Origin: Nepenthes gracilis
Lineage: Eukaryota > Streptophyta > Magnoliopsida > Caryophyllales > Nepenthaceae
DNA: 64,000 bases
Assembly (NCBI GenBank): GCA_033239525.1
Contig: BSYO01000026.1
Location: forward strand, 8,790,371 to 8,854,370
Direction: 5' to 3'
The position numbers and the translations under genes were made by a program. The notes below the pieces were generated by a model that was given only the letters and a program-made list of their open reading frames with translations, did no database searches and had not been told where the DNA came from. Every line of letters begins with the position of its first letter. Position 1 is the stretch's first letter. Shown one piece after another: positions 1 through 11,075 of this stretch.

Positions 1-1
1 G

Positions 2-121
2 ATTGTCGCTGATCGAACGGAGTTGGCATCTTCTTCTTTGGCATATGACAATGCACGACGCATAGCCCTAGATTACGAGGAACCCACTGATTTCTTATCG
101 CTTATCCAACAAGAAAGGTGA
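2..121 (+). CDS. Possible 3'-terminal coding exon of an unidentified gene (partial)
   Basis: The window opens in a frame that is free of stops for 39 codons and ends at a TGA at 119-121. The encoded peptide has a non-repetitive, protein-like composition (it contains RRIALDYEEPTDF and ends SLIQQER). The downstream sequence turns AT-rich and becomes retroelement leader from about 300. A GT at 119-120 after AAAG could alternatively be a splice donor. I do not recognise the family, and chance openness over 120 bp is quite possible, so this is tentative. The start lies left of the window. Confidence 0.3.
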   Translation: MVADRTELASSSLAYDNARRIALDYEEPTDFLSLIQQER

Positions 122-1299
122 TGGTCCGATCACGAAATCTGCAGCAATAGGTTTTTGGTGGTCCTCTTCTTCCGAATAGCTGAACGATAGAAGTTTATGC
201 ATTCACTGCCTAAGATCCGCAAGTCAAGATGTTTAGTGCTTGTGCCGTGGGATGAGTTACTTCGCATGAATGTCATCATAAGTTTTACAGGAGTCTCCTG
301 TACTCGTATTTTATTGTCTCGACAACTTCTAAGATAAGAAAATTTTGAACCTAACCCATACTAATACTCTAACCTACTAATTTACTCCTGATCTCAAAAT
401 ATCCTAGACCATAAACCCAAAATATAAGATAAATTTCACGACTCAGAATTACCAACGATTTTCTAAGTCCTCAAAAAATGCTATAAAATTTTCTTCAACC
501 CAAAATGATTACTGATATCTCAAGTTCTCGAACCACTTAGTAAATCAAAACATCAAAATATCAAGCCCCGAAATTTCTCTAAAATACATACTATTCTCTC
601 CTCCGACTTACAAAATAAATCTAAGTCCTCAAATATCATTGATTCGCCTAACATTCTCATCCATTATCAATTTCAAAAATCCTCAAGTATTCACACAGAA
701 CCTTAATTCTCTAATACTATTAAGTTGTAACGACCCGAGCTCGGATCCCTGAACCCGATCCGGACCGTCATGGTAAAAACCTTAAATCATTCAAAATCAT
801 CAATTATACGTCATCAATGAACTCAACATCTTTAAAAATATCATCAATAAACCTCATAAATACACCATTAATGAAATATCCATAATAGTAATAATAAATA
901 ACTTCAATAAATGACATCAATGTCTAAAATATCAATCCTCATAAAAAATCTAATAAAAGTCAAACCGTAATTAAAGTAACAAAAATCTTAACTTTCTATC
1001 CTAAAAGCCTCGATCCTCGAGATCACCTCTGCCTAGAGTCGACACAACGATCTCTTCTATCCTGATATCAATCTGTCTACTCTCGACCCAATAAAATATA
1101 AGAGTGAGTCGAATGCCCAACAAGTAAAAAAAATCAACAATAGATAAGTATAATAAAGTATCTCGGATGATAAATAATGAATGAGCGTAAAAATCATGGG
1201 TAATATCTCGATCACTGTCCGAGACTCAACAACAAGTCATGTATACCAATGAAAGGTCATGCGAACAATTGGATATCAAGAAGTAACATGGATTCTATT

Positions 1300-1905
1300 G
1301 AATCCGATCATCAGATCAATACGATGTCACAACTGTATGAATGACAGAAGTCTCTATGGACCTTATTCTACCATAGTGAACCAAAGGCCGCGTATTTACG
1401 CCCTCGACGGTTGGATGAGTCCTACGAATTTACTTGGTATTCATGATATCCCTACTACCCCTACAATCATCTATGAGGCTGTACCCGTAGTATATTCATA
1501 CCATCTCTGATACCACTCATCAATGATATCTCAGATATCATCCTCTACGATGGTAACTAGATTATAAGCATTACTCTTGACTAACAGTACGAGATAACAA
1601 GAATCTGATTATCAGCTCAATTTGAGGTCACCACAGTACGAGATAACAACAATCTCCCTGGACCTTATTCTACTATAGTGAACCAAAGGCTACATCTTTA
1701 CGCCCCTGACGGCCAGGTGAGTACCACGAGGTTACCCAGTATTCATGGTATCCCCACTACCCCTACAGTCCTCCTTAAGGCTATATTCGTAACATACTCA
1801 TACAATCTCCGATATCCCTCGTTAATGATATCTTAGATATCATTCTCTACGATGGTCACCAAGTTATAAGTATCCCTCCTCAATAACAACAACCTCAACC
1901 TCCTA
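1300..1905. repeat. Imperfect tandem duplication of about 300 bp inside LTR F
   Basis: About 1300-1602 and about 1603-1905 are diverged copies. Shared landmarks include GGACCTTATTCTAC, GTGAACCAAAGGC, CTACCCCTACA and TCTACGATGGT. A third, more diverged copy of the block lies in the A LTR near 4550-4860. The small ORF at 1259-1510 falls inside and is not a gene. Confidence 0.7.
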
Positions 1906-1929
1906 AATATGGATTCCGTATTTCATACG

Positions 1930-3240
1930 CCATATCAGAAAAGTGTAGACTACTCTACGGTCCCAAGGACTCCCATACGCCCGGTTACTATAGAGACTTC
2001 ATACACTCTCATTTACTTATCAATAATAAAATTAGTATTAGAAAGGCGTAGACCATACTAAGATTTCGTAACCTCCCATTTAACTCGATACCTTAGTATT
2101 TTCATACGCCATCCTCAACTTAACCATAGAGTGCCAATAAATATACGCACGCCAACAAGGTTAAAGCAAAGAATAATTTACCAGAATTTATCAAGATAAT
2201 CCAAGGATAATTACCTGCTGACTGAGCTTTAATTATTTACTTAATAAACCATTTGATTCTAATTCCAAGCTCTACACATAGGGACAAAGCCTTCATTATT
2301 ACATGTATATACCCTTGAAAATACCATAGTCAATATTCAGGATTATTTTATTTTATGCACAAAATGTAGCACAAACTTGCCGGCCACACCATTGCCTGCT
2401 CGCTCACACAACAATTGCTGACCATGTTTTCCAAAACTGTATATACATTCACCACAATAACGATCTCGGATTTCACACTACAAAGGTCTCAATATCCTCT
2501 AATAACCTACTATATCCGAGACAGATTACAATACGTCGTAAATACGACTCTAGACAAGATAAGTCCCACTTGACCCGCACATCAAAAAAATAACAGAGTG
2601 CCAATAATCAATGGTAATCCCTAGAATCCGACATCAACGATGATTGGGGATTTCCCTGGTCCATATGTCAGCTAGACGACCAGCATAATCACGACAATAA
2701 TTAATATGGATTCAATATCAAAAAAGTGTAGACTACTCTACGGTCCCAAGGACTCCCATACACCTGGTTACTATAGAGTTTTCACACACTCTCCTTTACT
2801 TATCCATAATGAAATTAGTCTCAGAAAGGTGTAGACCATATTAAGGTTCCGTAGTCTCTCATTCAACTCGATACCTTAGTGTTTTCATACGTCATCTTCA
2901 ACTTAACCATAGAGTGCCAATAAATATACGCACGTCAACAAGGTTAATGCGAAGAATAATTTAGCAGAATATATCAAGATAATCCAAGGATAATTACCTG
3001 CTGATCGAGCTTTAATTATTTACTTAATAAACCATTTGATTCTAATTCCAAGCTCAACACATAGGGACAAAGCCTTCATTATTACATGTATATACCCATG
3101 AAAATACCACAGCCAATATTCAGGATTATTTTATTTTATGCACAAAATGTGGCACAAACCTACCGATCACACCATTGCCCGCTCGCTCACACAACAATTG
3201 CCGACCATATTTCCCAAAACTGCATACACATTCACCCAAC
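1930..3240. repeat. Direct repeat of about 520 bp with a period of about 789 bp inside LTR F
   Basis: The segment from about 1930 (AAAAGTGTAGACTACTCTAC) to about 2450 recurs almost unchanged from about 2719 to 3240, including the stretches around GGATAATTACCTGCTGA and CCTTCATTATTACATGTAT. The intervening block (about 2456-2700) matches A LTR 4190-4440 and 10725-10960 (CGATCTCGGAT, GTCGTAAATACGACTCTA). The pattern indicates a local duplication within the LTR rather than two separate insertions. Confidence 0.8.
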
Positions 3241-3283
3241 ACACACAACACACATCCTCACTCACATATACATACACACGCAC

Positions 3284-3319
<36 letters not shown>

Positions 3320-3700
3320 TCATTTACTTATTTGTTCATTTTGATACTCACGTATATAAGGCTAACATACCCACCAACCCGTATATACATGCCAACCCAT
3401 ATATACATCTATGTCATACATACATACCTGTTAACCCACGTATACATACATAAAAACCCATATTCACATGGGTACATATGCATATACATATGCCTACACC
3501 TCCATATGCGCCTTCATACTCACGCCCGCATGCATATGCCCTATATGCCACCCGTATGCATATGGCAACCTGTGCTTTCATACACCTACACAGTCACACA
3601 CATACAAATACATATATATATACTATTTTTATGCGCCGTATACACACATCTGTATACACACACCCACGCCAAGGTACACATACGCACAACGCGTAGTACC
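3230..3700. repeat. Compound microsatellite (CA-rich, TA)n
   Basis: Simple sequence made of ACACAC, CATACA and a TATATA run at about 3285-3316, with CATATG-rich text after it. The apparent reading frames through it translate to His/Tyr/Thr/Ile-rich low-complexity peptides and are not genes. The position in the F LTR corresponds to the 5440-5780 microsatellite in the A LTR. Confidence 0.85.
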
Positions 3701-3894
3701 CATACGACTCAAATACACCTCCTACCACTGCGCCAATTTCTTGTCATTTTCGAATCCTGGAATTGGGTTCAGAAGGCGAAAACAGAGCATGGCGCTCTGT
3801 TTCTCCCAATTTGCACTGACCCCAAAATCAGCAGGTATAATAGATAAGACAAATACTTTATAATTTCACTGAACAAATTATCAATGTGGCGACC

Positions 3895-5484
3895 CAAGCC
3901 TAAATACTCAAACACATTGCTCAAGCCGCTTACGCGGACTAAAAATTTAAAATCAAATACCATAAATTTTACATTCCAACTATTTCATTCACTTGAATTT
4001 CTACATCATGATAAACTCAATAAAAATAAAAATATATAAATCTCAATAACAATTTAATCTCATCATCCGGCTATCAAGACCATCTTCTCATGCATTTTTC
4101 CTCCAAGCTAAATGTTGTCAACTCAATCTAGAGCCATGAAAACACAAGGGTGAGCCAAAACCAAGCAAGTGATATAATAAAAAACGCTAACAATAATAAC
4201 GATCTCGGATACCATCTACCAGGGTCTCAACATACTCTGAAAACCTACCATATTCGAGACAGATTACAACACGTCGTAAATACGACTCTAAGCAAATAGG
4301 TCCCATAAGACCCGCACATCCAAAAATAACAAGAGTGCCAATAAACAATGGTAATCCCCTGGAATCCGACATCAACAATGTTTGGGAATTTTTCCGGTCC
4401 ATATGTCAGTGAAAACGACCAGCATACTCACGATAACAATACAACATGGATTCTGCTGAATCCGAGTATCACAGGATCCATACAAGGAAATTGCCACCAC
4501 AACTAATGAGGTACTCACAATCATAGAATATCTCAAGCAATCACCCGGATCTTATTCCACCACTATGAACCAAAGGCTGCATATATCCCCCGACAACTGG
4601 GTACTTGCACGGGCTACCTGATACTCGCAAGTTTGACCTTCGACCAAATCAATGGTCCACAGAGACTCTGTCCCACAAAGTACAGACGTCTGCCAAACAT
4701 GCTCATCATCTGACTCAACCAGGACAGATGACCTCATCTACATGCTCCTGTTCTGACTCTATCAGTACGGAAGACAACTCACACATCAAACCCAGCATCC
4801 CCCGTCATGATATCCTCGATATCATGATCTACGATGTTCACATAGCCATAAGCATCCCGCCGAACTAGACAATGTACCTCAATACCATTAGGATACGAAA
4901 ATCAGTATTGGATAAGTGTAGACCATATTAAAATATCAAAACCTCCAATTCGACCAGATACTTCAATGTTTTCACACACTCTCCTCAACCTTGACCGTAA
5001 GAAGCCAACAAATAGATATACTCACACACCAAGTATAACACAAAGAAAGCTTTGCAACATCAATAACCAGAACGTCGTTCGGTGCTGACCAGACCGTACT
5101 CACACCATCAAAGCTAACACAAAGGAACATATCTCAGAACATCCAAAGGGAATATAAGGATCAAGATATGATCAGCTCAAGTACTTCACTATTTTATTTC
5201 GGAGCGATGCCTACGACTAAGGCCAGCCATATTTTTAATTTATCACATGAAGCAACTAATTCCAATACAAACAGGTTGTCCATCTGCAACAATTTAAACA
5301 TTCGCAGTCACGTTACCGGTTCTCGCACACACAACCCTTTTCTACATATTTTATATCCATTTTATTAACATCCATCCTCAACATACATTCCTGCTCAATA
5401 TATATATGGTATTCGCCCACAGCTGCATATATATATATATAACAACATACACCCAATATATATATATATATAACTATATACACC

Positions 5485-5515
<31 letters not shown>

Positions 5516-6810
5516 GTATACACACAAACTGTCATCCCGCAACTCCACTCCACACGCATACACACTCAAACCAAATCAACCCAACCCACGGCCCACCAAC
5601 GCACAGCCTCACGCAGCTGCTTCCTGCTGCACTCTCCACACACACAGCTCACACAAAGCACACACACGCACCCAGTGCACACGCCTTCACTACCATCACC
5701 GAACACTTCACACACCGTACACACTACAGATTCAACCCACACACACACAGGGCAACACACCCACACACACCACAACACACTCACACAGCAGCATCTGCTG
5801 CCTCCTCACTGACCAACGCACGCACAGCGTCAATCAGAACCCCCCCTTTACTGTCAACGCCTCCACCCACCAAAACTCGGCCGAAAACAGAGCACGAAGC
5901 CTCTGTTTTCTCACCCGATTTTTGAACCGGCCACAAACAGATTAACCTCTGCTCCCTCATCAGTTTCTTAACAAACACAGACACCATCCAATTTACACAT
6001 CAAAATTGATGGAATTAGAGAGAGAGAGATGAACAGATTCGAATCAAAATTTTGAATTCCAGCAACACAGCTAAAATTACAAATGAGGAAGGAAGAAATC
6101 AGTCATAAATTGGAGTAGAATGACAATAGAGGGTTCACTTGCAATTAGAGAAGAAATGATAGTAAACGGGATTCACTTGTCTGATTTTTCACGGTTCTAG
6201 AACACGGCTTGAGTTCAGCTTCAGATTTGGGAATCGGTTTCAGATTTTAGGAATCGGCTTCAGCAGCACGATGGCACCGCAACGACGAAATCGGCAACGG
6301 CGTCGGATGCAAACGCCTCAAGGATGAACCACACCTCTCGTTTTCTCACACTCACAGCCGATTTCTCTCTTCCACTTACCATCACACACCCACGAATGCG
6401 AGGGTTAAATAGACCCATGGAGGTGAAACGGAGAGGGAACAAGGGGAATCCAGCGTTAGGCCAAGGTGGCAGATTCGAAGGGCCTCTGCAATGCTGTTGC
6501 AAGCGAGAGAGAGAGAGAGAGATTCGGGCGAAGGGGAAGAAATGGTGGAGGAAGGAGATGGTGAAGGAAACAAAACAGAATGAGGGTGAGGTGGCAAAGG
6601 TTTTTGTTTTCCTTTTTCTTTTCGTTTTATTTATTTATCGTTATATATATATATATTTATTATATATATTAATATTAATAACATTATTATCATTATTATT
6701 ACGTAAAAGATTTATATTATTATTTCATAAATATTTTTACTAATATATGTTAAAAATAAATCTACCAAATTTAATTTCAAATTCATCAATAAAAATATTC
6801 GACCATTACA
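3895..6810 (-). repeat. 3' LTR of element A (about 2.9 kb)
   Basis: It starts TGTGGCGACCCAAGCC at 3895 and ends GACCATTACA at 6810. The first ~650 bp are nearly identical to the 5' LTR piece at 10424-11075. On the minus strand a TATA-like CTATTTAACCC lies near 6402-6413, about 400 bp from the LTR start. A (TA)n/(CA)n microsatellite sits at 5430-5780. At about 2.9 kb it is far longer than the 0.6-0.9 kb LTRs of the other elements here. Confidence 0.75.
5430..5780. repeat. Compound (TA)n/(CA)n microsatellite in LTR A
   Basis: Runs of TATATATATA at about 5430-5500 and then CACACACA/ACACGCA-rich DNA to about 5780. The open frames here (Thr/His-rich on the plus strand, Val/Cys-rich on the minus strand) are artefacts of the repeat. 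Confidence 0.85.
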
Positions 6811-6842
6811 ATTCCTCCCCCTTAAAAGAATTTTGTCCTCGA
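6811..6842 (-). other. Polypurine tract of element A
   Basis: On the minus strand 6842-6811 reads TTTCGAGGACAAAATTC then TTTTAAGGGGGAGGAAT directly before the LTR start. A TTCGAGGACGAAAT-like motif followed by an AAGGGGG tract is characteristic of the pol end/3' LTR junction in many plant Ty3/gypsy chromovirus-type elements. It fixes the element on the minus strand. Confidence 0.75.
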
Positions 6843-9449
6843 AATATAGATATTGATCCTCAAATAATTATCGATACTTTAATATAAAAAATTATATCCA
6901 TTCAAATCAACATTCATCAAACTTTTACTCTCTAATAACCTCGTAATTAACTAGCTATTGCATTTTTCACTCAACAAGAACCATAGTTAAATGTTATCCT
7001 CCACAATGCAACTCCTATACAACCTAAATATATAACTTAAATCATTCTTTGACAAATTAGTGTTTCATCTTATCATAATGATAAAATTTATATATTACTA
7101 ATCTCAATAACCATGCTAGCGATCAAAATTAAAATTGTTCTACGTTTTAGACATGCTCTTGACTGTCCTATCAAATCAACTCCAAAAGTTATATTTAATC
7201 GCTCTTATTGAATTCTCTGAATCCTTAACGTAGTTCATTATTAAAAATATAGCCATCCAAAATACTCCATGAATTAGGAAAATTTCAACCTTCAAATACA
7301 TCAATCATAAATTAATGGCTAATCCTTTTCGACATACAATTGATCGACATCACATTCCAATATTGCATCATATCCAATAAAATTCCAAAGTTTCATATTT
7401 TATAGCCCCTAAAGAATACAATCTAAAGTTTTAATTGTCTTCACAACCTTTAACTGAAACTTTCATCTTCCAACTCATGCATTGACCATCTAATTTAAAT
7501 TCCACCAATGGGTTTTCCTCATATCACCCTTTATCTCGTTTTAATAATTTATTCCATATTTTCACTCAGATTAAATTTTTCTATAGAATGACAACTCCTA
7601 AGAATTAGATATCCAAATTTTGAAACCCATAATCTTTAACTAATTGTAATCATCATTGATCTAGATCATGGATTGATCACTTAATTTTCTCAATCTAGCT
7701 AATTGAATTCAAAATTTATTTATTTATTTATTTAACTCCATCAATAAAATATTACTGCTCTTACTATAATAAAATTTAAATTATAGTTCTACCAACTAAC
7801 CCAATTCACTTAACAATTTTACAGTAACTACAATACTGTTCACCCTGAGATCAAGGATCCTCAAATCTGCTGATCTACGGGACTTAAAAAAAATAAAAGG
7901 TAATTTACACCTCCCTCATCAATAAAATACTACGGTATTTTGTAAGTTAAATATAACCAATTGAGCTACAATCTATCAAAAATCCAATCCAATTAAACTG
8001 ACCTTTGAAGAGAACAGTACTTATGAAAGGTGCTTTTCCACAAGAAATATTACACTGCTATTAGTGAGATTCAACAACGATAGAGATTCTCCCCCTCCTG
8101 TTTTTTTTTTTAATAACTAAGCACATCCAATAATTATGGATATAATTGTTGATAACTTTTAATCATTCATCAACATCCAAGATTCGCAAAACTAATCATA
8201 GGGCTACACTAGGGCAAGTCCAAATAACAACTATTCCAATCATTGATAAATTTACAAATATACCTGATAACCAGACAAGATCATTAGGTGAACCATCTCC
8301 TCACTCCCGAAGTTTGGACCATAGAGTTAATAAGACAAACCATCCCCAAACAACTTGTGTAGATAATTCTCATACCAAGATATTCTCGAAGCAAAGCCCA
8401 AATGTACTTGATAATCACATAATGTAGCAAAACTGTCGCTAATAACCTAGGAATATCTTCAGTGGACAATCCTAGTATACCTAACTAGACAATTTCTCTT
8501 TATTTAATATATTTTAGGGTATTTTTAATAATTTATTTTCTTCATATTTTATTCATTTACTAAACTATCTCACATGTTTTAACGACTGAAATCAATAACT
8601 TTAAGATTTACCATTTAATTGACGATATTAATCAATATGCTCATGATGCCAAAACTACAACATACCACAAGAGATAAGATTTTTTTTTTTTGGTTTTACT
8701 TATACTATGATTTATCATACATGCTCCACAATCATAATTTAGAACATTCAATAGATTGGAAACAACTTCCTAGCCACGGAAGATTTGCATCTAATCCATA
8801 TCACGAATAGTTACACAATTCATTTAACCTTAAACATTTAATTCATAAATTTTCAATATAATAGAGCATATCAACAGGACATTATTGATCTCTCTTCCAA
8901 ATATTCAATAAATTTTAATTTCTAAGAAATTTTAATTTCTAAGAAATTTTAGATTTTTTTTTAAACTTTCTAAATAAATTTACTACTAGATATAATCCTC
9001 AAATATAGTGACTTAAGAATATTACTTTTCACATAATTTAAACTTTACTTTATCATTTAAGTATATACCTCAAAATTTTTTAGAACAGTCCTCAACTATT
9101 CCTATATCGAGTTTTAGCCGCTCTTCTCTCTCTCTCTCTCTCTTTTTAATATCATACCATCCCATATTTGACTATTTACTATCTGGTTTAGATCCTCGAT
9201 CACAAACTATCTTCCAAGGTAATATATACCTATAATGAATAAATATCCAATTGATAACACTGATCCCATAGATATATATACCCTTCAATGCTTCTAATCG
9301 ATACTAGATAAATCGTTTCTATTATTTAGGACGGATACTACTTGTGCAAGGTCTCAATGTCTCAGAATAATCTTTAAACGATACATAAACTAAAAAGAAA
9401 AACACAAAGGTCACAAAATATATTGAACTAAATTCTAATTATTGTAGGA
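6843..9449 (-). other. Non-coding internal region of element A
   Basis: About 2.6 kb of AT-rich DNA where pol would be expected. No reading frame over 100 codons and no RT, RNase H or integrase motif could be recognised on either strand. It carries short simple repeats: (TC)n at about 9122-9142 and a short direct repeat TTTTAATTTCTAAGAAA around 8914-8945. It may be eroded pol or the filler typical of non-autonomous LTR elements. Confidence 0.5.
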
Positions 9450-9981
9450 TATAGCATTCAAGGTATGTATACTACCTTTGTCATATAAGACAAAGTCCGC
9501 GCCTCTTGATCAAAATTGGTGAAAACTCTAGCTGGGTTCTGAAATTGTCGTCTATTATATTGAGCTGCACACTACCTGGCAATATGCCCCGACTGGCAAT
9601 AAACGTAGCACAATCTAAGGATCTTCTGCCCCATTAGAGATAATGTCACCATAGTCGTTAATGTTGATACATTGCAACAATTTGCAGGATAGCTAGTCTT
9701 CTCAATTTAAAACAATGTTGGTTGTTACGATGCTCGATAGTCCTGTATTGCTTAATTAATGATGATAATGATGGCTTACACCCAAAATATGGAGTAACCC
9801 ACTTCAATGGTCCATTCATATCCACTGTTGAACTGCTAAAAGTTGATATCTTCACCATCTGTAAGCTGCAAGTCAAGGTGTGAGTAGCTTGGTCTACAAG
9901 TTGGGCCTCTTGTTGAAGTGCTCGCAAAACTTTAGAATTCTTCGCATGGTTGCCATTGGAAGCTCTTGCCGAGTTTGCCAT
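9450..9981 (-). pseudogene. gag of element A (broken)
   Basis: Minus-strand frame beginning MANSARASNGNHAKNSK at 9981, shortly after the leader, as expected for a gag start. Further along the minus strand (about 9611-9555) a CX2CX4HX4C zinc knuckle is visible with the residues CYVYC, GHIAR and a final C. A TAG stop lies just before the last Cys, and the frame differs from that of the start, so the gene is inactive. The nucleocapsid knuckle normally binds element RNA during particle assembly. Only gag is recognisable in this element. Confidence 0.65.
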
Positions 9982-10410
9982 ATTTGTAGTTTGTTATTCT
10001 GATATCCTACAAAAACAAAGAGCTCAGAATAAACTATTTTAATTTTTTTTTAAGTCATCCATAGACTATCTATCTAAAATATCAACCGATCCTGAGCCCC
10101 AAGATATACAATCGGTTCATTGACTAGAGCTCACCAACATATTATAAGTCTCAAACTCATTTAAGAAATGCCAAAATTTTCTCGAATATCTCCGCTTCCT
10201 AAGTCCTCGAACCATTTGACAAATCACAATTCTTTGTCATACTAAATCCTCTAAGTCCCTTAAAGAATTTACAATCTTCTATTCAGACTTTAAAACAAGC
10301 AGAATTAATCTAATTCAACATATCTTGTCGCATCACCTAATATCCTCAATTATCAGCAATTCTTAAAATCCTCAAGTGTTTCCACAGAACCCTAATTCTC
10401 TTATACCATA

Positions 10411-10423
10411 ACTGTGGCGACCC
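10411..10423 (-). other. Primer-binding site of element A
   Basis: The minus strand reads ATGGTATAAGAG next to the LTR end CGCCACA, a one-base variant of TGGTATCAGAG, the complement of the 3' end of initiator tRNA-Met used by many plant LTR retrotransposons. Confidence 0.7.
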
Positions 10424-11075
10424 AAGCCTAAATACTTGAACACATGGCTCAAGCCGTTCACGCGGACTAAAAATTTAAAATCAAATACCATAATTTTCAC
10501 ATTCCAACTATTTCAGTCACTTGCATTTCTATGTCATGATAAACTCAATAAAAATAAAAATACATAAATCTCAATAACAATTTAATCTCATCATCCGGCT
10601 ATCAAGACCATCTTCTCATGCATTTTTCCTCCAAGTTAAATATTGTCAACTCAATCTGGAGCCAAGAAAATACAAGGGTGAGCTAAAACCCAACAAGTGA
10701 TATAATCAAAAACGTTAATAATAATAACGATCTTGGATACCATCTACCAGGGTCTCGACATACTCTGAAAACCTACCATATCCGAGACAGATTACAACAC
10801 GTCGTAAATACGACTCTAGACAAATAGGTCCCACAAGACCCGCACATCCAAAAACAACAAGAGTGCCAATAAACAATAGTAATCCCCTGGAATCCAACAT
10901 TAACAATGTTTGGAAATTTTTTCGGTCTATATGTCAGCAAGAACGACCAGCATACTCACGATAAGAATACAACATGGATACCACTGAATTCGAGTATCAC
11001 AGGATCCACACAAGGATACTGCCACCACAACTAATGAGGTACTCACAATCATAAAATATCTCAAGGAATCACCCG
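10424..11075 (-). repeat. Truncated 5' LTR of element A
   Basis: TGTGGCGACCCAAGCC at 10424 onward is nearly identical to 3895-4545 of the 3' LTR. Similarity stops within ACCCG at about 11075, leaving about 650 bp of an expected 2.9 kb. The next base on is already reverse transcriptase sequence of element B. Confidence 0.8.

Larger units (their letters stand above)
300..3894 (-). mobile_element. Ty3/gypsy-type element F, 5' end: leader plus very long, truncated LTR
   Basis: On the minus strand this is an LTR (727-3894) followed by a primer-binding-site-like segment and untranslated leader (about 300-726). The LTR begins on the plus strand with TGTAACGACCCGAG at 727. Immediately left of it, 705-722 read on the minus strand gives TAGTATTAGAG, a degraded form of the initiator-Met primer site TGGTATCAGAG. 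The same arrangement is seen in element A at 10411-10424, and the text around 683-710 (CCTCAAGTATT...ACAGAACC) matches A at about 10381-10402. The LTR shares several blocks with the LTR of A, so both belong to one family. Its promoter-proximal part is missing at 3894, where the LTR of A starts. No gag is recognised at 1-300. Confidence 0.65.
3895..11075 (-). mobile_element. Ty3/gypsy-type element A, gag-only, with very long LTRs
   Basis: Read on the minus strand: 5' LTR fragment (11075-10424), primer-binding site, leader, gag (9981-9450), a long region without recognisable pol (9450-6840), polypurine tract (6840-6811) and a full 3' LTR (6810-3895). The LTR ends on the plus strand are TGTGGCGACCC and ACCATTACA. 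The internal region is only about 3.6 kb and has no RT, RNase H or integrase that I can find, so the copy looks non-autonomous or heavily eroded. The 5' LTR stops at about 11075, where it meets element B with no second boundary. Confidence 0.75.

Noticed and set aside
3086..3863. Overlapping plus-strand ORFs of 253 and 131 codons
   Set aside because: The translations are His/Tyr/Thr/Ile-rich and follow the CA/TA microsatellite in the LTR; no domain, and three frames are open at once because of the repeat.
5406..5987. ORFs of 179 (plus) and 68-72 codons (minus) in a CA-rich region
   Set aside because: Low-complexity Thr/His/Ser or Val/Cys peptides produced by the microsatellite and LTR leader; no homology recognised.
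6260..6743. ORFs on both strands near the LTR A promoter
   Set aside because: They lie across the TATA-like region and leader of the LTR and end in simple AT repeats; overlapping frames on both strands argue against a gene.
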